Source: a virus | IMG/VR virus record: IMGVR_UViG_3300031718_000001 | Location: 1 to 64,000 of that record | Strand: one strand, 5' to 3' | Length of the DNA: 64,000 bases | In this document: one piece after another, positions 57,653 through 64,000 of the stretch | Layout of the letters: each line of letters opens with the position of its first letter | Position numbering within the stretch: position 1 is the first letter of the stretch | The notes under the pieces: generated by a model | Told to the model about the DNA's origin: nothing | The model's input: the letters and a program-made list of their open reading frames with translations, nothing else | Databases searched by the model: none | Made by a program: the position numbers and the translations under genes

Positions 57653-57906
57653 ATCGAGTTCCCTCCGGGCTCTTCATGAATCCCGCGGCCGGGGCGGACG
57701 CGCACGTCCACCTGCACAGGATCGTCGGAGTGGTACGCAAGCGTCCGATCGCCGAGCAGGATCTGGGGCGGGCTGGTGACTTCCCAGGCCGTGCCGCGGT
57801 AGACGATCACGTCGCCCTGCCTCGGGATGAACGGCACGGGGATCCCGAAGGCCACGTTCCGGTCTTCCTCGTCGGCCAGCGACAGGTGAGCGACTACTGC
57901 TGCCAT
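57649..57906 (-). CDS. small beta-rich protein
   Basis: 85 aa. VPFIPRQGDVIVYRGTAWEV and DPVQVDVRVRPG; shares the IPRQGD motif with the protein at 53971-54225, suggesting a duplicated small barrel domain. Confidence 0.55.
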   Translation of the reverse strand: MAAVVAHLSLADEEDRNVAFGIPVPFIPRQGDVIVYRGTAWEVTSPPQILLGDRTLAYHSDDPVQVDVRVRPGRGIHEEPGGNSM

Positions 57907-58106
57907 CACTTCTCCTCCTCGGTGGTCAGCAGGGTGAACTCCTTGACCCCGGCGGGCCGGAACAGGCGCCAGCCCTCGCCGCGTATCACATAGGCGCACG
58001 GCACTTCGCAGTGCCCGAGCAGCAGGCCTTCTGTCGCTGGTCCGTGCGAGTCGATCCAGGCCTGGGCGTCGGCGACGCTGACGGGCCTCAAGGTCACGGT
58101 GGCCAT
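57906..58106 (-). CDS. small hypothetical protein
   Basis: 66 aa. Helix (VSVADAQAWIDSHG), then HCEVPCAYVIRGEGWRLFRP and a beta end. No family recognised. Shares single bases with both neighbours. Confidence 0.55.
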   Translation of the reverse strand: MATVTLRPVSVADAQAWIDSHGPATEGLLLGHCEVPCAYVIRGEGWRLFRPAGVKEFTLLTTEEEK

Positions 58107-58471
58107 CAGCCTGCTCCCTGGCTTGCCATCTGGTACTCGGGCAGCGGGATGCCGGGCTTGGCCTCGAACGCCCGCAGGTTCTCCTCGGCCGCCTCGTACT
58201 CCCGCTCGGCGTCGCGCAGGATGCGCACCGCGTCGATCCTGGCCTGGGCATAGGCCGCTGTCGCGGCCTCAAAGCGGTCACGCGCGGCTTCGTACGGATT
58301 GACCTCCCGCGTCTCCGCGAGGAGGGCCTGGGCCTCGTCAGCCGTCTTGAAGACGGCCGGGACCTTCAGCTCCTCGCCATCGTGCGGGTCGAACTCGAAG
58401 TCGCAGGAGCCAACCCAGCAGCAGTACGCATCGTCGGGGTTGATGACCAGGATGTGCTCATGGTCCTTCAC
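58106..58471 (-). CDS. coiled-coil protein with N-terminal Cys region
   Basis: 121 aa, GTG with GAGGAGTCACT. YCCWVGSCDFEFDPHDGEEL, then a long helix (YEAARDRFEAATAAYAQARI; REYEAAEENLRAFEAK). Function unknown. Confidence 0.55.
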   Translation of the reverse strand: MKDHEHILVINPDDAYCCWVGSCDFEFDPHDGEELKVPAVFKTADEAQALLAETREVNPYEAARDRFEAATAAYAQARIDAVRILRDAEREYEAAEENLRAFEAKPGIPLPEYQMASQGAG

Positions 58472-58680
58472 AGTGACTCCTCGGAGTTCTTGGCGGCCTT
58501 GAAAGCCTTCAGCAGGTTGTCGCCGGACATCCAGTGCCCGTAGACCGAGTTGAAATACCAGGCCGAGGTGATGTGCTCCAGCGGGCAGCCCAGCTCGGTG
58601 ACTGCATCGATCGCGTTGTCGAGGCCGCCGGCCTCCAGCTCGTGCTGCATGCCGTCGGCAGTCGTGATCCGGAACTCCAT
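58468..58680 (-). CDS. small hypothetical protein
   Basis: 70 aa. MEFRITTADGMQHELEAGGL and CPLEHITSAWYFNSVYGHWM: alpha/beta, no motif. Coupled to neighbours by short overlaps. Confidence 0.55.
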   Translation of the reverse strand: MEFRITTADGMQHELEAGGLDNAIDAVTELGCPLEHITSAWYFNSVYGHWMSGDNLLKAFKAAKNSEESL

Positions 58681-59087
58681 CAGCTCTCCCTGGCCTCGTG
58701 CAGCTCGCACCGGCCTGGCCCGCCGCACCCGCCCGGGTGACGGGCCAGGTGCACCGCTGTGCCAGCGGCCAGCCAGTCGTCGCCGGCGGCCAGATCGGGC
58801 CTGGCTTCCAGCCAGTAGCCGCGTGCGATGGCGATACCGGCATCTTCCGGACGCCCGGACCACGGCACGGCGTAGCCCCACTGCCCGATGTGGCGCAGCC
58901 AGCTATCCCGCACCGACTGGTAAGCGCGCTCGGTGTGGTCGTAGCCGAGTGAGCTGATCCGTTCGATGGGCACGCCGTGCGCCAGGCACAGCGCCGCCCT
59001 GGCATCCGCGCGGGATGTCTCCCAGTCCGGGCCTTTCACGGCGCACACGTGCATCAGCCGGATCGCGGCGGCCATGGTCATCTTCAT
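58680..59087 (-). CDS. hypothetical protein
   Basis: 135 aa. Helical beginning (TMAAAIRLMHVCAVKGPDW), central WSGRPEDAGIAIARGYWLEA, Cys/Gly-rich end (HPGGCGGPGRCELHEARE). No family recognised. Confidence 0.55.
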   Translation of the reverse strand: MKMTMAAAIRLMHVCAVKGPDWETSRADARAALCLAHGVPIERISSLGYDHTERAYQSVRDSWLRHIGQWGYAVPWSGRPEDAGIAIARGYWLEARPDLAAGDDWLAAGTAVHLARHPGGCGGPGRCELHEARES

Positions 59088-59254
59088 CCTTCGCCGCCGT
59101 CGCGGCAGATGCGGCGGCCGGCCTGGCGGGTGCGGCGGGTCACGCGGTTGCGGATCTCACGGCGCTCGCCGGGGCGGTAACGGCCGCGGCGGCTGGCGCG
59201 GGTGGCCAGGGCGTCCTTCTCGTCACCGGAGATCATCGGGGTGGTGCTGCGCAT
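59084..59254 (-). CDS. 56-residue highly basic protein
   Basis: GAGGAGGCCGAG before the ATG. RASRRGRYRPGERREIRNRV and TRRTRQAGRRIC: about 30% Arg. Similar in character to the 47-residue protein at 38993-39136. First gene after promoter copy R; likely binds nucleic acid. Confidence 0.55.
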   Translation of the reverse strand: MRSTTPMISGDEKDALATRASRRGRYRPGERREIRNRVTRRTRQAGRRICRDGGEG

Positions 59255-59288
59255 CTCGGCCTCCTCGTCGCTTCCTTGCAAAATCCAT

Positions 59289-59309
59289 CTTAGCAAGAAA
59301 ACCTGTATT
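59289..59309 (-). promoter_or_regulatory. copy R: promoter at the strand switch
   Basis: Minus strand TTGCAT, an 18-bp spacer ending AATACAGGTTTTCTTGC, then TAAGAT, 34 nt before the basic protein gene. On the plus strand TATTGA (59306-59311) points towards the genes leading to the portal, so it may be bidirectional. Confidence 0.7.
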
Positions 59310-59358
59310 GATGCAACTCCCGTCTGCCCCCGGAAGGATCAGGAAGGGGGACAAGTTG

Positions 59359-59862
59359 TTGAGCGAGGATCCCGACAGGCCCGGCATGATTCCTCCGTGG
59401 TGGACGGACCCCACCAAGAACGTCGAGACGCTGGTCGAGGCCTCCACCCAGAGACAGGATGACCTGCGGGAGGCCGGGATCAGCGCGCTGCGCCGGGAGA
59501 TGGAGCTGCGTGCCGACTACGAGGACAAGCTGCGCAGTGCCGAGTCAGCCCGGATCGACGCGATCCGGTCGGTGGACGTGGGGAACGTCGCCGCTGCCGC
59601 CCAGGTGGCGGAGACCCGCGCGAACACGCTGGCCCAGCAGGTCATCACGACCGCAGACGCCTTCCGGTCGGCCATGGCCGCGGCCCTGGAGCCGATCCAG
59701 AAATCGATCGAGGACCTGCGGCGGGCGCAGTACGAGGCCCAGGGCCAGAAGAGCCAGGTAAGCGACACCAGGCTGAACATGAACGTCATCATCGGCATGG
59801 CCGCGCTGGTGCTCAGCTCGATCGTCGTGGCCATCGCGCTGTACGCGGCCTTCCACAAGTAG
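59359..59862 (+). CDS. coiled-coil protein with C-terminal membrane anchor
   Basis: 167 aa from a TTG with AGGAAGGGGGACAAG upstream; ATG 59311 is a possible leaderless alternative. Long helix region (REMELRADYEDKLRSAESAR; QYEAQGQKSQVSDTRLNMN) then VIIGMAALVLSSIVVAIALY as a tail anchor. Similar proteins precede portal genes in actinophages; a holin-like or virion role is possible. Confidence 0.6.
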   Translation: MSEDPDRPGMIPPWWTDPTKNVETLVEASTQRQDDLREAGISALRREMELRADYEDKLRSAESARIDAIRSVDVGNVAAAAQVAETRANTLAQQVITTADAFRSAMAAALEPIQKSIEDLRRAQYEAQGQKSQVSDTRLNMNVIIGMAALVLSSIVVAIALYAAFHK

Positions 59863-59887
59863 CACCGCAGAAGGATTAGGAGGCGGC

Positions 59888-60508
59888 ATGCACACGGCAC
59901 CAGCGGGCCTGGGGACGCGCACAGCGCACGACCCGGGCGACCCCCTGATCACCTCTCACTGCCCGTTCTGCGGCTCCGGCCAGGTCGTCGGGCGCTCAGA
60001 CGGGACTATCTCGTGTGACTTCTGCGGCCAGAACTACATCGTCAGGGTCCAGCCTGCGTTCCCCGGCATGCCCCAGATGCCGAACGGGCCGGGTGCGCCC
60101 TCGGACATCGGTCCTGACGGCGGACTGGTTGATCCGGGCATGATCGGCCCAGACGGGATGCCTATGGACGAAGGCGGCATTCCGGGTGATGATGAGGGCG
60201 AGGACCCGGGACTCGCTGGCCCCGATGAAGGAGATCCTCTGGACGAAGGCGGAGGCGACGATAACGCGCCTCCGCCTTCGGGACCGCCTTCAGATGATGG
60301 CGATAGCAAGAAAGATTCTAAGCCATCATCCAAGGACAAAAGCAAGAAGTCCGGTAAGCCGCCATTCAAGAAGAAGTCGATCCGCACCTATCACGGCATC
60401 GGAGGCCAGGTCCTGACCGAGGACCAGTTCACCCGGCACATCGCGGTCGCCCTGTCCGGCGGCGACCCCCGGGTCCTGGCGGCCGTCCGCGCGGACGCCA
60501 GCCGGTGA
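59888..60508 (+). CDS. zinc-ribbon protein with acidic and lysine-rich linkers
   Basis: 206 aa, AAGGATTAGGAGGCGGC before the ATG. HCPFCGSGQVVGRSDGTISC and DFCGQNY form a CxxC...CxxC ribbon; residues 70-130 are Gly/Pro/Asp-rich; 130-165 are Lys/Ser-rich (KKDSKPSSKDKSKKSGKPP); the last 40 residues are ordered (GQVLTEDQFTRHIAVALSGG). Probably head-assembly related by position. Confidence 0.6.
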   Translation: MHTAPAGLGTRTAHDPGDPLITSHCPFCGSGQVVGRSDGTISCDFCGQNYIVRVQPAFPGMPQMPNGPGAPSDIGPDGGLVDPGMIGPDGMPMDEGGIPGDDEGEDPGLAGPDEGDPLDEGGGDDNAPPPSGPPSDDGDSKKDSKPSSKDKSKKSGKPPFKKKSIRTYHGIGGQVLTEDQFTRHIAVALSGGDPRVLAAVRADASR

Positions 60509-60717
60509 GCGGCAAGTCCACTTCGACCGGCCTGCCGCCCGGCCTGCGGGTGCGCGGCGACATCGGCGACCGCGTGATCCGCAACGCCATGGAGATCCCG
60601 GTGCTCGCCGAGGTGACGGACGGGGTGTGGATGCCGCTGATGCCCTGCTCGACCTGGGAGCAGTGGCGCCAGCTCGCCCAGGCCATCCTGGATACGCCGA
60701 TGCCGGAGCTGGAGTAA
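60505..60717 (+). CDS. small hypothetical protein
   Basis: 70 aa, GTG overlapping the previous stop. RVIRNAMEIPVLAEVTDGVW and WEQWRQLAQAILDTPM; alpha/beta. No family recognised. Confidence 0.55.
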   Translation: MSGKSTSTGLPPGLRVRGDIGDRVIRNAMEIPVLAEVTDGVWMPLMPCSTWEQWRQLAQAILDTPMPELE

Positions 60718-60725
60718 GTACGCCC

Positions 60726-60887
60726 GTGTACGGTTACTGCCGCGATGATGACGTATTCATCGGCTTCGGTGCTGCCGGAGTGATCCGCCCGCCCGAGGAG
60801 CACGCCGGAGATCCAGCGTGGCTCGCTGACCACTGCTGGGTTTGCCTGCGGTCCAGGGCCGAGATCCAGGCAGCCTCGGCCGTATGA
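60726..60887 (+). CDS. 53-residue hypothetical protein
   Basis: GTG start. YGYCRDDDVFIGFGAAGVIR and WLADHCWVCLRSRAEIQAAS, with one CxxC. Weak ribosome-binding site (GGAG 12 nt upstream). Confidence 0.45.
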   Translation: MYGYCRDDDVFIGFGAAGVIRPPEEHAGDPAWLADHCWVCLRSRAEIQAASAV

Positions 60888-60894
60888 TCAGCGG

Positions 60895-61251
60895 GTGAGC
60901 AGTCCGCTGAAGCTCTGCATCGCCACGCTGGCAAAGGACGAGCCGCGCGGGTTCGACAGCGCCATCATCAGCGTTCCCCGGCGCTGGTACCTCACCGTCG
61001 GCGACGAGCTGTGCTTCGTCGCCCAGCTCGCCGGGCGCGACCTCCGCGGACTGTCGGAGCGGCTTGCCGCAGGCATCGGCGAGCGGCTGCATCATGCTGA
61101 ATGGACGATCACCAGCAGCCCGGAAGACGTACGCACGCTCGGCCTGATGCACGACTGCACTTCATGCCGGGCCGGGGTGGACCAGGCGCTCGCGCTCCTT
61201 TCCGAGCATCCTGACACAGAGGTTGCCGTCGGTCAGCTCTGGTGGGCGTGA
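60895..61251 (+). CDS. hypothetical protein
   Basis: 118 aa, GTG start. KLCIATLAKDEPRGFDSAII, a beta-rich middle and HDCTSCRAGVDQALALLSEH. Overlaps the next ATG by one base. No family recognised. Confidence 0.5.
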   Translation: MSSPLKLCIATLAKDEPRGFDSAIISVPRRWYLTVGDELCFVAQLAGRDLRGLSERLAAGIGERLHHAEWTITSSPEDVRTLGLMHDCTSCRAGVDQALALLSEHPDTEVAVGQLWWA

Positions 61252-61442
61252 TGGACCCGATCGGCCGGTTCATCGCCACGCTGCACAACCTCATCGGCCA
61301 CGACAAGGCCGCGGCTTATCTCGGCCAGCCCGCCGGCGATAAGCGCGACTGCGTGATCTGCCGCTACGAGAACCGCCCCGCCGACGCGAACCGCGCTGCC
61401 GTCATCGCGGCGCTCGCTCCTCCGGCCGCCCCGCAGAAGTAA
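61251..61442 (+). CDS. small hypothetical protein
   Basis: 63 aa. DPIGRFIATLHNLIGHDKAA, then CVICRYENRPADANRAAVIA with CxxC. Last gene before the portal hairpin. Confidence 0.5.
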   Translation: MDPIGRFIATLHNLIGHDKAAAYLGQPAGDKRDCVICRYENRPADANRAAVIAALAPPAAPQK

Positions 61443-61453
61443 TAGAGGGCAGG

Positions 61454-61473
61454 GCGCCCTCCGAGGAGGGCGC
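61454..61473 (+). promoter_or_regulatory. hairpin occluding the portal ribosome-binding site
   Basis: GCGCCCTCC pairs perfectly with GGAGGGCGC, leaving a 2-nt loop (a few end pairs would open). The right arm contains the GGAGGG that serves the portal GTG at 61479, so the structure could hold back portal translation or end upstream transcripts. Confidence 0.5.
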
Positions 61474-61478
61474 AGCCG

Positions 61479-63785
61479 GTGAGGATCGCCTACAGGGCCG
61501 GGGAAGGCGCCGCGCGCACCGCGAGCATGCAGCAGCTCTCGCGCGGGTTCGCCTTCGGGGCCAAGGGCCTGCGTGACGACCAGATGACCGATGAGGTCCG
61601 GGAGGCTCGCAAGAACCGGCGCGTCAACGCCCGACAGGGGATGCTCGCGCGGCGTACCGCCCTGGCCGGCGGGGCCTCGGCCGGGTTCTCGGACATCCAG
61701 TTCGCGACTGGCAGGCCGCGTGACCCGCTGTTCTACTGGCGTCAGAACAACTTGCCGTATGACTTCAGCCAGAACGAGGAGCTATCGAAGGTCCGGGCGT
61801 TCTGCCGCCTGCTGTACCAGACCGACCCCATCGTCGGTAGCTGCGTCGATATCTTCTCCAAGTTCCCGGTCATCGGCGCCCACCTGGAGTGCAAGGACCA
61901 GCGGCTCACCGAGTTCTACGAGGGCCTTTTCTTCGACGAGGACGGCCTCGACTACGAGGAGTTCCTCGTGGACATGGGCCGCGAGTACTACACCTCCGGC
62001 GAGGCGTGGCCTTTCGCGACGTTCAACGAGGACCTGGGGATCTGGGACGACGAGGAACTGCTGAACCCGGACGACATCAAGGTCGAGCGCTCCCCGTTCC
62101 TCAAGGAGCCGCGCTACTTCATCCGGCTGCCCTGGACCATCCGGCAGATCCTGACCACCCGGCAGCCCGCCTGGGAGTACAACAAGCTGATCCAGGAATA
62201 CCCGGAGCTGGCCGCCTACACGGCCGAGAACGCGTTCATGCCGGTCAGCAACATCCTCCTCAAGCAGCTCAGGTTCAAAGGTGACACATTCAACCTCCGT
62301 GGCCTGCCCCTTCTCACACGTGCCATGCGGTCAATGCTCCAGCAGGAGATGCTCAACACCGCGCTCGACTCGATTGCAGACCGGCTCTACACCCCCCTCA
62401 TCCTCTGCAAGCTCGGAGCCTCAGCCACAGACCTCGGCACTTCCGTACCCTGGATTCCCACCGACGATGACCTGGAGAACTTCGAGCTTGCCCTCGACGC
62501 TGCTCTGGCAGGCGACTTCCGAGCCCTGATCCACAACTTCGCGGTCGATATCCAGCCGGTGTTCGGCCGCGAGAACATGCCCGACCTCACCCCCGACTTC
62601 GAGCGGATCGAGGACCGGGTGCTCCAGGTGTTCGGGCTGAGCCGCACGTTCCTGATGGGCGCCCAGGAGGGCCAGACGTACGCGGCCGACGCGCTCAACA
62701 AGCAGCTCGTCGAGCAGCTCATGACCCAGTACCAGAAGTACCTCAAGAAGCACTTCCGCCAGCGCGCCATGGTCGTCGCCGAGGCCCAGGAGCACTACGA
62801 CTACGAGGAGCGCAACGGGCGCCGGTTCGTGGTCATGGAAGAAGTCCTGGAGGTAGACGAGGAAACCGGCGAACGGCGGATCACCGAGCAGCCCAAGCTG
62901 CTGGTACCCGAGCTGGGCTTCGCGGTGCTCAACTTCCGGGACGAGGACACCACCAGGCAGTTCACCGAGGCGCTGCGCGCATCCGGCATTCCTATCTCGG
63001 CCCGCACCCGGACCCGCGGGCTCGGCATGGACCTGGACGAGGAGCGCGAGCGGTCCCAGGACGAGGCCATCGCCGACATCATCGCCCAGGCCCGGACCAG
63101 GCGCCAGGCGTTCATCGAGCTGCGCAACGAGGGCCTGCCGATCCCGGCCGACCTCATGGCCGACTTCGCGCCGTTCGCCCAGCAGGAAGGCGTGCCCCCC
63201 GCGCTCGCCGCCGAACAGGTCATGATCGACCGGATGGGCATCCAGCCCGAGTCGCTGCCCGACCTCGCCCCGACACCCGAGGACATGGCCCAGGGCGAGA
63301 TGGCAGACGAGGAGATGGGCAACGCCCCGCCCGAGGGCGAAGGACCAGAGCCCGGCGAAGGCGGGATCGAGGACGACCCGCAGCGCCCGCCCGAGTCCGA
63401 CCAGGAGCGTGATCAGATGCCCAAGGCTGCCCGCAAGCGCAGCATGCCCAGGCAGGGCGCGCTGTTCCGGCGCACCGGGCGGGTCCGCCAGATGGCCGCG
63501 CTCGCCCGTGCCGTGGACGAGTCGGGCGAGGATGCCGAGCGCGCCCGGCGGATCGCCGCCGCTGCCGGAGAGGGGCAGGACGAGCAGGACCTGGCCGGGT
63601 TCATCCTCGAAGCGCACCTGCCCGAGTCCGAGGACCAGGCCCGCCGCGGCGACGCCTGGTACTCCGGGCCGAGCCTGCGGGCTTACCAGGCTCCTGCTCA
63701 CGTCGGGATCCGGTCACGCCTGGGCGTCACCGAGGAAGACAGCGACCTGCTCGACTACGACAGGTACGTCCCCGCCGCGCGCTAG
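61479..63785 (+). CDS. phage portal protein
   Basis: 768 aa, GTG start. The dodecameric ring through which DNA enters the head. Family signatures include DPLFYWRQNNLPYDFSQNEE, FCRLLYQTDPIVGSCVDIFS, EYYTSGEAWPFATFNED, PVSNILLKQLRF, ERIEDRVLQVFGLSRTFLMG and the long C-terminal helix region; the last about 150 residues are acidic/proline-rich then Arg-rich. Length is large for the family. Between about 62270 and 62530 codon choice changes (Leu CTC/CTT, ACA, TCA, GCA, GTA), unlike the CTG-rich flanks. Confidence 0.9.
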   Translation: MRIAYRAGEGAARTASMQQLSRGFAFGAKGLRDDQMTDEVREARKNRRVNARQGMLARRTALAGGASAGFSDIQFATGRPRDPLFYWRQNNLPYDFSQNEELSKVRAFCRLLYQTDPIVGSCVDIFSKFPVIGAHLECKDQRLTEFYEGLFFDEDGLDYEEFLVDMGREYYTSGEAWPFATFNEDLGIWDDEELLNPDDIKVERSPFLKEPRYFIRLPWTIRQILTTRQPAWEYNKLIQEYPELAAYTAENAFMPVSNILLKQLRFKGDTFNLRGLPLLTRAMRSMLQQEMLNTALDSIADRLYTPLILCKLGASATDLGTSVPWIPTDDDLENFELALDAALAGDFRALIHNFAVDIQPVFGRENMPDLTPDFERIEDRVLQVFGLSRTFLMGAQEGQTYAADALNKQLVEQLMTQYQKYLKKHFRQRAMVVAEAQEHYDYEERNGRRFVVMEEVLEVDEETGERRITEQPKLLVPELGFAVLNFRDEDTTRQFTEALRASGIPISARTRTRGLGMDLDEERERSQDEAIADIIAQARTRRQAFIELRNEGLPIPADLMADFAPFAQQEGVPPALAAEQVMIDRMGIQPESLPDLAPTPEDMAQGEMADEEMGNAPPEGEGPEPGEGGIEDDPQRPPESDQERDQMPKAARKRSMPRQGALFRRTGRVRQMAALARAVDESGEDAERARRIAAAAGEGQDEQDLAGFILEAHLPESEDQARRGDAWYSGPSLRAYQAPAHVGIRSRLGVTEEDSDLLDYDRYVPAAR

Positions 63786-63824
63786 CCCCAGAAGGTCTGA
63801 GGAACCGACCGGAGGGGAGCGCCC

Positions 63825-64000
63825 GTGATCCACGCGCAGTGCAAGAACTGCGGCACCTGGGCCATCATCACCGACGGCAGCGACGTGCACGCGGCCGTCG
63901 ATGCGAAGGGCTGCACCTGCTGCCCGATCGATCACGCCCACGGCCAGGCGGCCAACGAGACCGGCACCCCGTGCCGGCCGCTGCTGATCACCGCCATGGA
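63825..64000 (+). CDS. zinc-ribbon protein, 3' partial
   Basis: GTG with GGAGGGGAGC upstream, open to the window end. HAQCKNCGTWAIITDGSDVH and KGCTCCPIDHAHG form a CxxC...CxCC..H site. Continues beyond the window. Confidence 0.6.
   Translation, partial: MIHAQCKNCGTWAIITDGSDVHAAVDAKGCTCCPIDHAHGQAANETGTPCRPLLITAM

Noticed and set aside
60301-60321. GATAGCAAGAAAGATTC resembles the spacer element
   Set aside because: Lies inside the lysine/serine-rich coding region at 59888-60508, has no promoter hexamers and matches only the A/G-rich part; coincidence of AGCAAGAAA (Ser-Lys-Lys) codons.
1-64000. CRISPR arrays, tRNA genes, insertion sequences, integrase/att sites
   Set aside because: No regularly spaced direct repeats, cloverleaf-like sequences, transposase or recombinase motifs were found by eye; a covariance-model search would be needed to exclude a tRNA.

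Overview
The window is a 64-kb piece of a tailed double-stranded DNA phage (or prophage) of a high-GC actinomycete. The evidence is a terminase large subunit, a portal protein, a RuvC-like resolvase, a WhiB-type Fe-S protein, heavy use of GTG/TTG starts, strong G/C third-position bias and dense gene packing with ATGA/GTGA overlaps. I see no integrase, no attachment site, no tRNA gene and no CRISPR array. Both ends are cut inside genes.

Layout. (1) 1-6.6 kb, plus strand: a PD-(D/E)XK nuclease (partial), a RuvC-like resolvase, a sigma-like HTH protein, a possible small terminase and the large terminase. (2) 6.7-18.4 kb, plus strand: three very large multidomain 'polyvalent' proteins (about 1583, 1363 and 945 aa). 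They carry ParB-like, ADP-ribosyltransferase-like (including Arr-like), NUDIX, GNAT, nucleotidyltransferase, SprT-like peptidase and 2H-phosphoesterase modules. (3) 18.4-26.5 kb, plus strand: small membrane and cytosolic proteins, a metallopeptidase-like protein, a DUF4326-uracil-DNA-glycosylase fusion and three long repetitive proteins of unknown role. (4) 26.5-59.3 kb, almost all minus strand: about 80 small genes in short translationally coupled operons. Recognisable members are a cytosine-C5 methyltransferase, an HNH nuclease with membrane segments, two PP-loop (PAPS-reductase-like) enzymes, a TOPRIM protein, a DpdA-family 7-deazaguanine transglycosylase, a WhiB protein, MazG-like and HAD-like proteins, and many tiny zinc-ribbon proteins. 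One plus-strand gene, a GH5 glycoside hydrolase, sits alone in this block. (5) 59.3-64 kb, plus strand: a coiled-coil membrane protein, small genes and the portal gene. Terminase and portal are therefore about 55 kb apart.

The strongest new observation is regulatory. A 17-bp element (AATACAG-NN-TTTMTTGC, or its complement) occurs about 18 times, nearly always at operon boundaries. In most copies it exactly fills the space between a -35-like and a -10-like hexamer (TANNNT) of a promoter pointing at the next gene. In one group the start codon lies about 35 nt downstream with a ribosome-binding site. In another (6766, 30766, 46799, 56776) the ATG follows the -10 by only 6-7 nt with no ribosome-binding site, which predicts leaderless mRNAs. 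The element divides the whole accessory block into about 15 transcription units and probably defines one phage-wide regulon.

How genes may work together (inference): DpdA plus the C5 methyltransferase would modify phage DNA. The UDG fusion, MazG and HAD proteins fit nucleotide and DNA hygiene. The giant polyvalent proteins combine enzymes that make, hydrolyse or resolve ADP-ribose-type products and may act on the host early or be packaged. Several genes show single-base frame losses that could be sequencing errors.
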